Source of the DNA: Tessaracoccus sp. OS52
GTDB taxonomy: Bacteria; Actinomycetota; Actinomycetes; Propionibacteriales; Propionibacteriaceae
Length of the DNA: 64,000 bases
Assembly (NCBI RefSeq): GCF_020687685.1
Contig: NZ_JAJEWM010000006.1
Span: forward strand, 1-64,000
Reading direction: 5' to 3'
Below the pieces are notes generated by a model, which saw nothing but the letters and a program-made list of their open reading frames with translations, was not told the origin of the DNA and did not search any database. Position numbers and translations under genes: made by a program. Of this stretch, positions 55,083-64,000 are shown piece by piece. The stretch's first letter is position 1. Every line of letters starts with the position of its first letter.

Positions 55083-56483
55083 GTGGCGAAACAACAGGAT
55101 TCATACCAGTGCACCGAGTGCGGCTGGAGCACCGTGCGCTGGGTCGGACGCTGCGGGGAGTGCCAGACCTGGGGCAGCGTCGCGGAACGGGGTGCGCCCA
55201 AGCTCAGGCAGGTGTCCTCGTCGGCACCCTCCGCCCCCGCGTTGCCCATCTCCCAGGTCTCGACGGACAACGCCAAGCGTCGCCTGACCACCATCGCGGA
55301 ACTGGACAGGGTGCTCGGGGACGGCTTGGTGCCGGGCGCCGTCGTGCTGCTGGCCGGGGAGCCGGGGGTGGGCAAGTCCACCCTGCTGCTCGACGTGGCC
55401 GCCAAGTGGGCGGCCTCGGGTGAGCGCACCCTCTACATCTCCGGCGAGGAGTCGGCCTCGCAGGTGAAGCTGCGGGCGACGCGCACCGGCGCGCTCCACG
55501 ACGAGCTCTACCTGGCTTCCGAGACGGATCTGGGTACCGTGCTCGGCCACGTCGAGGCGGTACGCCCCAGCCTGCTGGTGGTGGATTCGGTGCAGACCAT
55601 CGCAACCGCGGAGGCCGACGGCGCACCCGGAGGCACCACCCAGGTCAAGGAGGTGACCGGTGCCCTGGCACGGGTGGCCAAGCGCGAGGACATGTCTGTG
55701 CTCATCGTCGGCCACGTCACCAAGGACGGCTCCATCGCCGGGCCGCGCACGCTGGAGCACCTCGTTGACGTCGTGCTCACCTTCGAGGGTGACCGGCACT
55801 CGGGCTTCCGGATGGTTCGCGCCACCAAGAACCGGTTCGGACCGGCCGACGAGGTGGGGTGCTTCGAGATGAACGAACGCGGCATCGTGGAGGTACCGGA
55901 CCCGTCCGGCCTGTTCACGACCGTCCACAGCGAGCCCGTGCCCGGCACGTGCGTGACGGTGACGATGGAGGGCAGGCGTCCGCTGCTCGCGGAAGTACAG
56001 GCCCTCGTGGCTCCCTCACCCAACCAGGGTTCCCCCAAGCGCGCCACGCACGGCCTGGACTCCTCGCGGATGGCGATGGTGCTGGCGGTGCTGGAGCGAA
56101 AGGCCGGACTCCCGCTGTCGCAGCGCGACGTCTACGTCTCGACAGTGGGGGGCGCCCGGATCACCGAGCCGTCCGTCGACCTCGCTGTCGCCATCGCCGT
56201 CGCCTCCGCGGCGCTGGACACCCAGTTCCCGAAACGGCTGCTCGCGCTCGGTGAGGTCGGGCTCGCAGGGGACCTGCGTCGGGTGCCCGGGGTGGAGCGA
56301 CGCCTGGCCGAGGCGGCCCGGCTGGGATTCGAGTTGGCGCTGGTGCCGACGGGGTCCCGCGACGTCACGGTCAAGGTGCCAAAGCTGGCGGGACTGCGCG
56401 TGGTTGAGGTCGGCAGCCTCGCGGAGGCGCTGGGGGTCCTAGACTTGCGGAGGCACCAGCGTCGGACCGACCACGAGGAGTGA
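55083..56483 (+). CDS. radA: DNA repair protein RadA
   Basis: A 466-residue RadA/Sms protein that helps process recombination intermediates. The N-terminal C4 zinc finger is CTECG...CGECQTWG. Walker A is GEPGVGKST, Walker B LLVVDSVQT, and the RadA-specific KNRFG motif occurs in ATKNRFGPADEVG. The C-terminal LonC-like domain has DLAVAIAVASA and GEVGLAGDLR. The GTG start at 55083 is used. Its TGA overlaps the disA start, a conserved radA-disA pairing. Confidence 0.96.
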   Translation: MAKQQDSYQCTECGWSTVRWVGRCGECQTWGSVAERGAPKLRQVSSSAPSAPALPISQVSTDNAKRRLTTIAELDRVLGDGLVPGAVVLLAGEPGVGKSTLLLDVAAKWAASGERTLYISGEESASQVKLRATRTGALHDELYLASETDLGTVLGHVEAVRPSLLVVDSVQTIATAEADGAPGGTTQVKEVTGALARVAKREDMSVLIVGHVTKDGSIAGPRTLEHLVDVVLTFEGDRHSGFRMVRATKNRFGPADEVGCFEMNERGIVEVPDPSGLFTTVHSEPVPGTCVTVTMEGRRPLLAEVQALVAPSPNQGSPKRATHGLDSSRMAMVLAVLERKAGLPLSQRDVYVSTVGGARITEPSVDLAVAIAVASAALDTQFPKRLLALGEVGLAGDLRRVPGVERRLAEAARLGFELALVPTGSRDVTVKVPKLAGLRVVEVGSLAEALGVLDLRRHQRRTDHEE

Positions 56484-57547
56484 TGTTGCCCCGGGCCAGA
56501 TTGCGGCAATACCAGCGTCTCCTGGCGCCGGGTACCCCTCTGCGCGCGGGGCTGGACCGGATCCTGCACGGGCGCACCGGGGCGATCGTGGTGCTCGGGA
56601 ACAACTCCAAGGTCCAGCAGGTCAGCAGCGGCGGCTTCCAGTTGAACGTCGAGTTCACGCCGCAGGCGCTTCGTGAACTCGCGAAGCTCGACGGCGCCAT
56701 CATCCTCACCGGGGACCTGACGCGCATCGTAGCCGCGGGTGTGCACCTCGTCCCCGCCGGTGACCTGCCGACGGCGGAGACCGGCACCAGGCACCGCTCG
56801 GCGGACCGCACGGCCCAGGCCACGGGGCTGCCCGTGGTGACCGTCTCGGCGTCGATGTCCACCATCTCCCTGTTCATGAACACCCACAGGCACGTGATCG
56901 AGACCACGGACCAGATGATCAGCCGCGCCAACCAGACCCTCGCAACCCTTGCCCGGGTGACGAGCCGGCTGGAGGCCGTCCTGGAGCAGCTGAACTCGCT
57001 CGAGGTGGGCGAGCAGGTCACCATCCGGGACCTGGTGCAGGTGGCCCACCGCTACGAGATGACCCGCCGCCTTTCCCAGGAGATGCAGTTCCACATCGAC
57101 ACTCTGGGCGTCGAGGGCAGACTCACGGCGCTGCAGCACAGCGAGCTGATGGTCTCTTTCGAGAACCTCGCCCAGTTGATCGCCGCGGACTACGCGCACA
57201 ACCTCGAGGACCCTTCGGCGTTCACGCTGGAACGCCTGGAGAACTTCTCCGCCGATGAACTGCTGAGCACCTCGCTGGTGGCCGAAAGGCTGGGATTCGG
57301 TCCCAACGTCTATCTGGAGACGCCCGTGAACCCCCGCGGGATCCGGTTGCTCAGCTCGGTCGGCAGGCTCCCCGACATCCTCATCAACAAGCTGGTGGAG
57401 CGCTATGCCCTGCAGGAGATGTTCGGGGCATCGGTCAGCGACCTGCTGAAGCTCGAGGGTGTGGGAAGTGCCCGGGCGCGGCTGATCCGCGACGCCTTGC
57501 TGCGGATCACAGAGGCCGCCTACTCACGCCCAGAACAGCCCACCTGA
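56480..57547 (+). CDS. disA: Diadenylate cyclase DisA
   Basis: A 355-residue DisA, which makes c-di-AMP from two ATP and scans DNA for damage. The DAC domain has LDGAIIL near residue 72 and GTRHRSADRTAQAT, the DGA and RHR catalytic motifs. A helical spine follows and a helix-hairpin-helix domain with LLKLEGVGSARARLIRDALL ends the protein. The start may be GTG 56480 or ATG 56483, both overlapping the radA stop. Confidence 0.97.
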   Translation: MMLPRARLRQYQRLLAPGTPLRAGLDRILHGRTGAIVVLGNNSKVQQVSSGGFQLNVEFTPQALRELAKLDGAIILTGDLTRIVAAGVHLVPAGDLPTAETGTRHRSADRTAQATGLPVVTVSASMSTISLFMNTHRHVIETTDQMISRANQTLATLARVTSRLEAVLEQLNSLEVGEQVTIRDLVQVAHRYEMTRRLSQEMQFHIDTLGVEGRLTALQHSELMVSFENLAQLIAADYAHNLEDPSAFTLERLENFSADELLSTSLVAERLGFGPNVYLETPVNPRGIRLLSSVGRLPDILINKLVERYALQEMFGASVSDLLKLEGVGSARARLIRDALLRITEAAYSRPEQPT

Positions 57548-57570
57548 ACCGACCCGACCATGAACGCAGG

Positions 57571-58344
57571 ATGATGTCGATGCAACCCACCAGTCCCGGA
57601 ATCGCCGCTCATGTGCTGGACGTGCGCAAGGTGCACCGCAGCGACGGCATAGACACCCTCGCGCTGGACCACCTCACGGCATCGTTCGCCTCCGGGATGA
57701 TCACCTCCGTCCTCGGTCCCTCCGGGGCGGGCAAGACGTCGTTGTTCAATGTCCTGGCCGGTCTGGACCAGGCGACCAGCGGCGAGGTGACCGTGGCCGG
57801 GCACAACCTCGGCACCCTGAGCGACCGCGAACTCACCCGGTTGCGGCGCAGCGACATCGGGTTGGTGCTCGAGAGCGGCGACCTGGTGCCCACGCTCTCC
57901 ACGCGCGAGAACCTCCTGCTGCCGATGTCGCTGTCGGGCAGGAAGCCGGAGAAGGAGTGGTACGACGGCGTCGTGGCCGCAGCGGGGCTCAAGGACCTGC
58001 TGGGACTCCCGCCCGTGGACCTCACAGCAGCCCAGCAGCAACTGCTGGCGATCGCCCGGGCTCTCCTGCCGAAGCCGTCGATCATCCTCGCCGACGAACC
58101 AACTGGTCGGCTGCGCACCTTTGAGGGCCTTGAGGTACGGGCACTGCTGGAATGGTGTCGGAACGAACTGGGGCAGGCCGTGGTCCTGTTCACCCACGAC
58201 CCGGTGGTGGCGGCCGGGGCTGACCGTTGCCTCGTGCTGACCGATGGCCACATCGTCGCCGACCTGGCGGAGCCCACGACGGTGAAGGTCCTCAGCAAGA
58301 TCGCTGAACTGGATGCCCGGGCCAGCGTCTCGAACCAGGTCTGA
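57571..58344 (+). CDS. ABC transporter ATPase with altered core motifs
   Basis: A 257-residue LolD/MacB-like ATPase. Walker A GPSGAGKTS (about residues 49-57), Walker B IILADEPTG (171-179) and the switch His in FTHD (about 209) are intact. The signature normally LSGGQQQR reads LTAAQQQLLAIARAL, the Q-loop Gln is Glu (LVLESGDLVP), and the D-loop Asp after DEPTG is Arg. ATP binding is likely, but the hydrolysis cycle may differ. It is one base before the FtsX-type permease, its evident partner. Confidence 0.85.
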   Translation: MMSMQPTSPGIAAHVLDVRKVHRSDGIDTLALDHLTASFASGMITSVLGPSGAGKTSLFNVLAGLDQATSGEVTVAGHNLGTLSDRELTRLRRSDIGLVLESGDLVPTLSTRENLLLPMSLSGRKPEKEWYDGVVAAAGLKDLLGLPPVDLTAAQQQLLAIARALLPKPSIILADEPTGRLRTFEGLEVRALLEWCRNELGQAVVLFTHDPVVAAGADRCLVLTDGHIVADLAEPTTVKVLSKIAELDARASVSNQV

Positions 58345-58345
58345 C

Positions 58346-60937
58346 ATGTGGAAATCCAGCCTCCACAGTCTCCGCAACCGCATCTGGCAACTGCTGCTCT
58401 GCCTGGTCGCCATCGTCCTCGGGGTCGCCGGCGTCAGCGCGGCCGTGTCCCTGAACGCGTTGGTGCGGACCACCACCGAGGGCGTGGTCGCTGCCACGGC
58501 AGCTGACATCACGATCGTCCCGGCGGGATCGCTGGCCGCCGCAGATGCGGTCACCAGCCCCCCGCCGCTGGCACCGGACACCATTGCGGCGATAGCCGAC
58601 CTGCCGGGCGTGCAGGATGCGCACGGCCAGATCCGTGGCGGCGTGCTGTTCCCCATCACCACCGACGGCGTCCTGCTGCAGCCGCAACTCGCGCCGACCA
58701 TCACCGGAAGCTACCTCTCCGCCGAGCCCCACGGAGACCTCCCCGCGATCGCGGTCACGGAGGGACGGGTGCCCACCGGTGATGACGAGGTGGCGATGGA
58801 CCGGCCCACGCTCGAGGTGAGCGGCTACACACTCGGGGACGTCATCACGTTCGCCCGCACCGGCCCGAACGCGCCCATCCGGTCCACGGTCGTCGGCATC
58901 GTCCGCTTGGACAGGGACCGGCCGGCTGGCGCCTCCTACGCGTTGTTCAGCGAGGCAGCAGCCAGGGCGCACTTCCTGGGCGGCCAGGCCGGTTTCAACA
59001 GCGTCTGGGTCGACGCCGGCGACGACGCCGACGTGGCTGCCCTGATCGAGCAGATCCGGCCGCTGATCCCCTCGGAGTACCAGATCGTCGACGGCGACGC
59101 GGTGGCCTCCGCCACCCAGTTCCAGTTGCACCCCAGGCTGACCGTCGCGCAGATCGGATTGTGGGTCGCGGGCGGACTGCTGCTGGTGGTCGCCGCAGCA
59201 CTGATCAGTTCCACCACTTCGAGCCTCGTGGCGCGACGGCGGGGAGAGTCCGCCTTCCTGCGCCGGTTGGGCGCGTCGCCGTGGCGGGTGTCACTCCCGA
59301 TCATCACCGAGTCGCTGCTGCTCGGGTTGGTCGGCTCAGCCGTCGGACTGCCCCTGGGACAAGGTCTCGCGGAGCAGCTCAACAACGTCGGCCGGACCCA
59401 CGGGCTGGCGCTCGGGGCCGTGATCCCCGAGCTCTCGCCACCCGAGGCCTGGCTGTGCATCGGCATCGGTGTCGCCATCGCGGTGCTGGCCGCGCACCGG
59501 CACGCGACCGCTGTCTCCTTCACCCAGTCCCTTGAGCCACGCCCGACCCTCCCCCGCCCCAGACTCCACTTCAGCGACGCCGCCTGGACCAGCGTGGGTC
59601 TCGTGGTCGTCGGCGTGGGCCTGCTGGCAGTCGGCACCGTGGTCCCCAACATGCCCGTGCCATGGGTATGGGCGGTTCTAGGTGCGACGGTGGTGCTGGT
59701 CGGCGTCCCGATCGCGACGCCGGTCCTCGGCGCTCCCCTCGTGCGGTTGATCGGGCTCCTCGGCCGGCCGGCACTGCGCGACGTCAGTACCCTGTCGGCC
59801 CGCAACGTGGACCGGCACCCAGCCCGGTTCGCCAAGGCGGCCGCAGCCCTCGTGCTCGGGACCGGGCTCGTGGCTACGTTCGCGATCCTGGGAGCCTCGG
59901 GGCGAGCCTCCGCACACCACGACCTCCCGCAGAGCGTTCACGGTGACCTGTTCATCACCTCCATCGCCGACGGCGGCTTCCACCGTGAGTTCGCCTCCCT
60001 GGTCAGTGCCCTGCCGGGCGTGGAGGCGGTCAACGCCTACGGGATCCAGACCGCGCTCCAGGGCGGCGAGCCGCGTCGGGTGATGGTGGCCGACCCCGGG
60101 GTTCTCGAGGCCGTCGTCGACCACGAGGTCATCGAGGGTCGTCCGCCAGCGGCCGCTGACGAGGTCATGCTCGAGGCCGAGCACGCGGCGAGCAGTGACC
60201 TCGAACGAGGCGACTCCTTCAACCTGGTGATCAACCAGCAGCGGGTGGAGGTGCGGGTCGTCGGCATCTTCCGGACCGGACGCGGGGTGGACCTCGCGGA
60301 GCTGACCGCGATCCGGGCCACCTTCAACGGCCGGGGCGTCGCCGACCGTGATGCGTTCGTGGCGGTCAGCCTGGCAAGCGGTTCGCCCGTGGCGGAGGTG
60401 AAGCGGGAGATGACGGACCTGGTGGGGACCAACCCCCTGCTGCGCGTCCAGAACATGGACGAACTTGCCGACGCCCGGGGCGAGTCCCTCGCCATAATCG
60501 CGGACACGGTGGAGTCGGCTCTGACCCTGCTGGCCTGGATCGCCGTCGTGTGGATCACGGGAACTCTCCTGATCGCCGTGCACGAACGCAGTCCGGAGTT
60601 CAGGTCCCTGCGGCTGGTTGGCATGGACCGGTGGCAGGTCGCAAGCATGGTGGCCCTGGAGGCGATCACGATGGGAACCGTCGGGGGCCTGCTCGGGACG
60701 GCAGCCGGCACGGTTGCCGGGTGGGGCCTGCAGCGTGGATTCGTGGACCGTGGTTACCCCCTTCTGGAGATCCCCTGGGACACCCTGTGGGGCCTGGTCG
60801 GCACGGGCGTACTGGTCGGGTTGGCCTCGGCGGTGCTGCCCACCCTGGCAGCCGTCAAGTCCCTTGGTCCCTTCCTCCGGCCGGAGCGCAGCCTGCGCCC
60901 GGAAACGGCGTCGGAGTCCCCCGCCGAGGCGGTGTAG
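58346..60937 (+). CDS. FtsX-like ABC permease
   Basis: An 863-residue membrane protein. One helix at the start, a large extracytoplasmic domain (about 45-270), a cluster of three or four helices, a second outer domain (about 540-710) and three final helices give the doubled FtsX/MacB layout. The second half keeps the ERSPEFRSLRLVGMDRWQVASM coupling-helix region typical of the family. Works with the ATPase at 57571 as a type VII ABC system, perhaps exporting or extracting a lipid or peptide; the cargo is unknown. The gene ends just before the TPP riboswitch. Confidence 0.88.
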   Translation: MWKSSLHSLRNRIWQLLLCLVAIVLGVAGVSAAVSLNALVRTTTEGVVAATAADITIVPAGSLAAADAVTSPPPLAPDTIAAIADLPGVQDAHGQIRGGVLFPITTDGVLLQPQLAPTITGSYLSAEPHGDLPAIAVTEGRVPTGDDEVAMDRPTLEVSGYTLGDVITFARTGPNAPIRSTVVGIVRLDRDRPAGASYALFSEAAARAHFLGGQAGFNSVWVDAGDDADVAALIEQIRPLIPSEYQIVDGDAVASATQFQLHPRLTVAQIGLWVAGGLLLVVAAALISSTTSSLVARRRGESAFLRRLGASPWRVSLPIITESLLLGLVGSAVGLPLGQGLAEQLNNVGRTHGLALGAVIPELSPPEAWLCIGIGVAIAVLAAHRHATAVSFTQSLEPRPTLPRPRLHFSDAAWTSVGLVVVGVGLLAVGTVVPNMPVPWVWAVLGATVVLVGVPIATPVLGAPLVRLIGLLGRPALRDVSTLSARNVDRHPARFAKAAAALVLGTGLVATFAILGASGRASAHHDLPQSVHGDLFITSIADGGFHREFASLVSALPGVEAVNAYGIQTALQGGEPRRVMVADPGVLEAVVDHEVIEGRPPAAADEVMLEAEHAASSDLERGDSFNLVINQQRVEVRVVGIFRTGRGVDLAELTAIRATFNGRGVADRDAFVAVSLASGSPVAEVKREMTDLVGTNPLLRVQNMDELADARGESLAIIADTVESALTLLAWIAVVWITGTLLIAVHERSPEFRSLRLVGMDRWQVASMVALEAITMGTVGGLLGTAAGTVAGWGLQRGFVDRGYPLLEIPWDTLWGLVGTGVLVGLASAVLPTLAAVKSLGPFLRPERSLRPETASESPAEAV

Positions 60938-60949
60938 GCTGAACAGCAC

Positions 60950-61034
60950 ACAGGGGAGCGCCCCAGAGCGCTGAGAGTGCGGCAGATCCGCAGACCCTCA
61001 AACCTGATCCGGTTAGCACCGGCGTAGGGAGTGA
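60950..61034 (+). promoter_or_regulatory. TPP riboswitch
   Basis: The thi-box is complete: GGGGAGC at 60953, CTGAGAG at 60971-60977, CAGACCCTCAAACCTGATCCGGTTAGCACC in parts from 60991, and GCGTAGGGAGTG up to 61033. These are the conserved helices that bind thiamine pyrophosphate. It precedes the thiamine transporter genes thiBPQ and would turn them down when TPP is high. Confidence 0.97.
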
Positions 61035-61047
61035 GCACAAGCATCTC

Positions 61048-61065
61048 CCCGGCTCATCAGCCGGG
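61048..61065 (+). other. Short hairpin between riboswitch and thiB
   Basis: Bases 61048-61054 pair exactly with 61059-61065 around a CATC loop. It lies between the riboswitch and the ribosome-binding region GGAGGACCAGGAGGAG of thiB. It may be part of the expression platform. No T-tract, so control by masking the ribosome site is more likely than by termination. Confidence 0.45.
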
Positions 61066-61088
61066 CCCGGAGGACCAGGAGGAGACTC

Positions 61089-62159
61089 ATGTCTTTCGCG
61101 AAGAAGTTCACCGCATCGGTTCCGGCTCTGCTGCTGGCAGCAACGCTGGCCGCCTGTTCGGAGCCCACCGCACCGTCGCAGGACGCGTCGACCACCCCGG
61201 AGGAGATCACCAGCAGCGAGGAGTTGACCGTCGTCACCCATGAGTCCTTCGTCCTCCCGGAGGAACTGAAGGAGAAATTCGCCTCCGAGTCCGGCTACGA
61301 GGTCACTTACGTGGCACCGGGCGACGGTGGCGAACTGGTGAACCAGCTCATCCTCACCAAGGACTCGCCACTGGGCGACGTCGTCTTCGGCATCGACAAC
61401 ACCTTCTCGAGCCGGGCCGTCGAGGAGGGAGTACTGGCCCCCTACGAGGCGAGGCTGCCGGAATCCGCCGCGGGACTCGGATCCGATTCGCTCACCCCGA
61501 TCGACCTCGGTGACGTCTGCGTCAACGCCGACACCGCATGGTTCGAGGAGTCCGGGCTGGCGGTGCCTGCCACCCTGGACGACCTCGCCAGGCCCGAGTA
61601 CAAGGATCTGCTGGTGGTGTCCCACCCGGCCTCCTCCACGCCGGGTCTCGCGTTCCTCGCCGCCACTGTCGGGGCCAAGGGCTCCGACGGTTACCTCGAG
61701 TACTGGGACGCGCTGGTCGACAACGGTGTGAAGGTGGTGCCGGGCTGGAGCGATGCCTACTACACCGAGTTCTCCGGCGCCGACGGGGAGGGTCCGCGCC
61801 CGCTGGTGCTGTCCTACTCGACCTCCCCCGCGTTCACCCTGAGTGAGGACGGTTCCGAGTCCACGACCCAGGCGCTGCTCGAGACGTGCTTCCGGCAGGT
61901 CGAGTACGCCGGGGTGATCGCCGGAGCCCGGAACGAGAAGGGTGCCCGGGAGTTCATCGACTTCCTCCTGACCGAGGAGGTGCAGGCGAGCATCCCGGAG
62001 AACATGTACATGTACCCGGTCGATGACTCCGTCGAGTTGCCGGCGGAGTGGGTAGCCTTCGCCCCGCTGGCGGACGAACCGATCGAGGTCCCCGCCGAGG
62101 AGATCGCTGCCAATCGGGACAGCTGGATCAGGGAGTGGACCGAACGGGTCATCGGCTGA
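61089..62159 (+). CDS. thiB: Thiamine ABC transporter substrate-binding lipoprotein
   Basis: A 356-residue binding protein; LAAC gives Cys23. After a Thr/Ser/Glu-rich linker the domain begins ELTVVTHESFVLPEEL and has GDVVFGIDNTFSSRAVEEGVL, as in ThiB. YYTEFSGADGEG and NMYMYPVDDSVELP occur near the ligand-binding region and the C-terminus. The ATG follows AGGAGGAGACTC. The TPP riboswitch upstream and the ThiP and ThiQ genes downstream agree with thiamine or TPP uptake. Confidence 0.94.
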   Translation: MSFAKKFTASVPALLLAATLAACSEPTAPSQDASTTPEEITSSEELTVVTHESFVLPEELKEKFASESGYEVTYVAPGDGGELVNQLILTKDSPLGDVVFGIDNTFSSRAVEEGVLAPYEARLPESAAGLGSDSLTPIDLGDVCVNADTAWFEESGLAVPATLDDLARPEYKDLLVVSHPASSTPGLAFLAATVGAKGSDGYLEYWDALVDNGVKVVPGWSDAYYTEFSGADGEGPRPLVLSYSTSPAFTLSEDGSESTTQALLETCFRQVEYAGVIAGARNEKGAREFIDFLLTEEVQASIPENMYMYPVDDSVELPAEWVAFAPLADEPIEVPAEEIAANRDSWIREWTERVIG

Positions 62160-62161
62160 CC

Positions 62162-63853
62162 ATGGCGAAACCCGCCGCGGGCCTGCTGCGGCGCCTCCAG
62201 GACGCCGACGCCGGGTGGCGACTGGCGTGGCTGGTGGCCGGACTCGTCCCGGTCGCCTTCCTCGTCGTGTTCTTCTTCTGGCCCGCCGGAACGCTGGTGG
62301 TGCGCGGCTTCCACTCCGAGGGTGAGTGGACGCTCGACGGTTTCGCCCGGGTGTTCTCCGCGGCGCGGACGTGGCGCATCCTCGGGTTCACCCTCGGCAT
62401 GGCGGCACTGGCCACAGCCGCCTGCCTCGTGCTGGGGATCCCTGGCGCCCACCTTCTCTACCGACGACGGTTCCGCGGCCGGGCCCTCCTGCGCGCCGTC
62501 GTGGTGGTGCCGTTCGTGCTCCCGACGGTGGTGGTGGGCGTCGCTTTCGGCTCGCTGTTCGACGACGGCGGCATGCTCGGCTTCCTCGGGCTAGACGACC
62601 ACTGGATCGCGATCCTGCTGGCCATGGTCTTCTTCAACTTCTCCGTGATCGTCCGGACCGTCGGCACCATGTGGCGTCGCCTCGACCCGAGGCTTGGCGA
62701 GGCAGCGCTGACGCTCGGCGCGTCACCGGCAAGAGCGCTGTTCACCATCGTGCTGCCCGCTCTGGGGCCGGCGATCGCCGCCGGGGCGTCCCTGACCTTC
62801 CTGTTCTGCGCCTCGTCGTTCGGGATCGTGATGGTGCTGGGTGGGGTCCGGTACTCCACGATCGAGACCGAGATCTGGTTCCAGACCACCCAGCTCCTGG
62901 ACCTGCCCGCCGCCGCCGCGCTCTCGATCACCCAGCTCGCGGTTGTCACGGCGCTGTTGCTGGTGACCAACGCGTTGCAGCGCCGCACCCGACAGGCCCA
63001 CCGGCTTCACACCGACGACCTCGGCGTCGGCCCCGCCACCTGGCGACGGGACTGGGCGACGATCGCAGTCACAGCCGTCGTCGCGCTGGGACTGGTCATG
63101 CTGCCGCTGCTGAACCTCGCGTTGCGTTCGTTGCGCAGCCGGGGTGACTGGACGCTGCGCAACTACCAGGCGCTGTTCGGAGGCGAGAACCCCGCCCTTT
63201 CGGTCCCCGTGTCGCTCGCGGTCTGGAACTCACTCTGGATCGCTGCCGTCGCCGCGGCGCTGGCCCTGGTGCTCGGTGTGCTCGTCAGCCTGGTGGCCTC
63301 GCGCCGCCCGGCGTCGGCGCGGGGCCGCAGGACGCTGTGGGCGGTGGAGGGCCTGTTCCTGCTGCCGCTTGGCGTGTCGGCGGTCACCGTCGGATTCGGC
63401 TACCTCATCACCCTGAACCGGCCCCCTCTGGACCTGCGCTCCAGCTTGGTGCTGATCCCCGTCGCGCAGGCGCTCGTCGCACTGCCGTTGGTGGTGCGCT
63501 CGTTGCTGCCCGCCCTGCACGCCATCGACAGCCGCCAGCTGGAGGCCGCCCGGACCCTTGGAGCCAGCCACTGGAGGGTTCTGGTCACCATCGAGTTCCC
63601 CCAGCTGGCCCGCGGGCTGGGCCTGGCGGCCGGCTTCGCCTTCGCGACGTCGCTGGGAGAGTTCGGGGCGACGTCGTTCCTGTCCCGACCCGACAACCCC
63701 ACACTGCCCGTGGTGATCTACCGGCTGTTCGGGCAGCCCGGAGCCGACAACTACGGCATGGCCCTGGCTGCAGCGACGCTGCTGGCAGTATTGACCGGAG
63801 TCGTGATGGCCGCAGCGGAGGGCCGTCGACCGAAGGGAGTCGCGACGTGGTAG
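62162..63853 (+). CDS. thiP: Thiamine ABC transporter permease
   Basis: A 563-residue membrane protein with two fused permease halves and about twelve helices. Each half has an EAA loop: GEAALTLGASPARALFTIVLP around residue 190 and LEAARTLGASHWRVLVTIEFP around residue 470. This doubled ThiP/FbpB form fits a thiamine importer. The ATG is two bases after the thiB stop. The stop overlaps the start of thiQ by seven bases. Confidence 0.94.
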   Translation: MAKPAAGLLRRLQDADAGWRLAWLVAGLVPVAFLVVFFFWPAGTLVVRGFHSEGEWTLDGFARVFSAARTWRILGFTLGMAALATAACLVLGIPGAHLLYRRRFRGRALLRAVVVVPFVLPTVVVGVAFGSLFDDGGMLGFLGLDDHWIAILLAMVFFNFSVIVRTVGTMWRRLDPRLGEAALTLGASPARALFTIVLPALGPAIAAGASLTFLFCASSFGIVMVLGGVRYSTIETEIWFQTTQLLDLPAAAALSITQLAVVTALLLVTNALQRRTRQAHRLHTDDLGVGPATWRRDWATIAVTAVVALGLVMLPLLNLALRSLRSRGDWTLRNYQALFGGENPALSVPVSLAVWNSLWIAAVAAALALVLGVLVSLVASRRPASARGRRTLWAVEGLFLLPLGVSAVTVGFGYLITLNRPPLDLRSSLVLIPVAQALVALPLVVRSLLPALHAIDSRQLEAARTLGASHWRVLVTIEFPQLARGLGLAAGFAFATSLGEFGATSFLSRPDNPTLPVVIYRLFGQPGADNYGMALAAATLLAVLTGVVMAAAEGRRPKGVATW

Positions 63854-64000
63854 CTGGACTCGAGGCGCGCGGCGTCGTGGTCCGCTTCGGCGACGTGACC
63901 GCCGTCGACGGCGTGGACCTGCATCTCGAACCCGGTCACGTCCTGGCGCTGCTGGGGCCGTCCGGGTCCGGGAAGTCAACGCTGTTGCGGGCCATCATCG
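63847..64000 (+). CDS. thiQ: Thiamine ABC transporter ATPase, partial
   Basis: The first 51 codons of an ABC ATPase cut by the window end. It starts GTG 63847, overlapping the end of thiP. FGDVTAVDGVDLHLEPG leads to Walker A GPSGSGKST near residue 40. Position after thiB and thiP under the same riboswitch gives the assignment. Confidence 0.88.
   Translation, partial: MVAGLEARGVVVRFGDVTAVDGVDLHLEPGHVLALLGPSGSGKSTLLRAII

Overview
The window looks like chromosomal DNA of a high-G+C actinobacterium. It carries two mycothiol genes (mshD, mtr), a GlnR-type regulator next to mshD, the actinobacterial small basic AURKAIP1/COX24-like protein, a DUF3151 gene, a GerMN-domain membrane protein and a System II cytochrome c operon in the order phosphatase-ResA-CcdA-ResB-CcsB. 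A member of Propionibacteriales fits the gene content, but that rank is an inference without a search. No rRNA, tRNA, CRISPR array, IS element or prophage gene was seen.

Bases 1-18230 are a surface-polysaccharide locus: glycosyltransferases (GT2 at 1243, a GT2-pyruvyltransferase fusion at 10415, GT4 at 15272), a GNAT acyltransferase, a glutaminase-less asparagine-synthase-like protein, an FrhB-type iron-sulfur protein, a left-handed-helix acyltransferase, a Wzz-like chain-length protein, an O-antigen ligase/polymerase-like protein, a polysaccharide deacetylase and an undecaprenyl-phosphate sugar transferase. Three exported paralogues share a C-terminal parallel beta-helix domain but have different N-termini (164-1177, 7090-8805, 8960-10276). 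No flippase is visible; it may lie upstream. This is the least ordinary part of the window. It suggests a pyruvylated, acylated exopolysaccharide with dedicated beta-helix surface or secreted proteins.

Bases 18230-29400 are housekeeping and stress genes: DUF3151, a VOC protein, typA, a DinB-like protein, an HD phosphohydrolase, a SatD-family protein with a divergent membrane gene, ppk2, tpx, a membrane acyltransferase, ygfZ, a nitrobindin-like protein, dtd and a discoidin-like membrane protein. Bases 29489-38260 run glnR-mshD-ppk1-mutT1, then a PHO-box-like promoter and pstSCAB, so phosphate uptake and polyphosphate genes sit together. Bases 38276-41802 hold a GH3 lipoprotein, mycothione reductase and an SDR.

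Bases 41809-49803 are read leftwards: small basic protein, glutaredoxin-like protein, degenerate CobA/HemD fusion, histidine phosphatase, ResA-like thioredoxin, CcdA, ResB, CcsB and a sigma-like/GerMN fusion membrane protein. Most are overlapping or nearly so. Bases 49943-54307 are also leftward: a sugar isomerase-like protein, putA, a CPBP protein, asd and proC. The right end is rightward: a VOC protein, radA-disA (DNA repair and c-di-AMP), an ABC ATPase with altered motifs and an FtsX-type permease, then a TPP riboswitch controlling thiBPQ; thiQ is cut by the window end.
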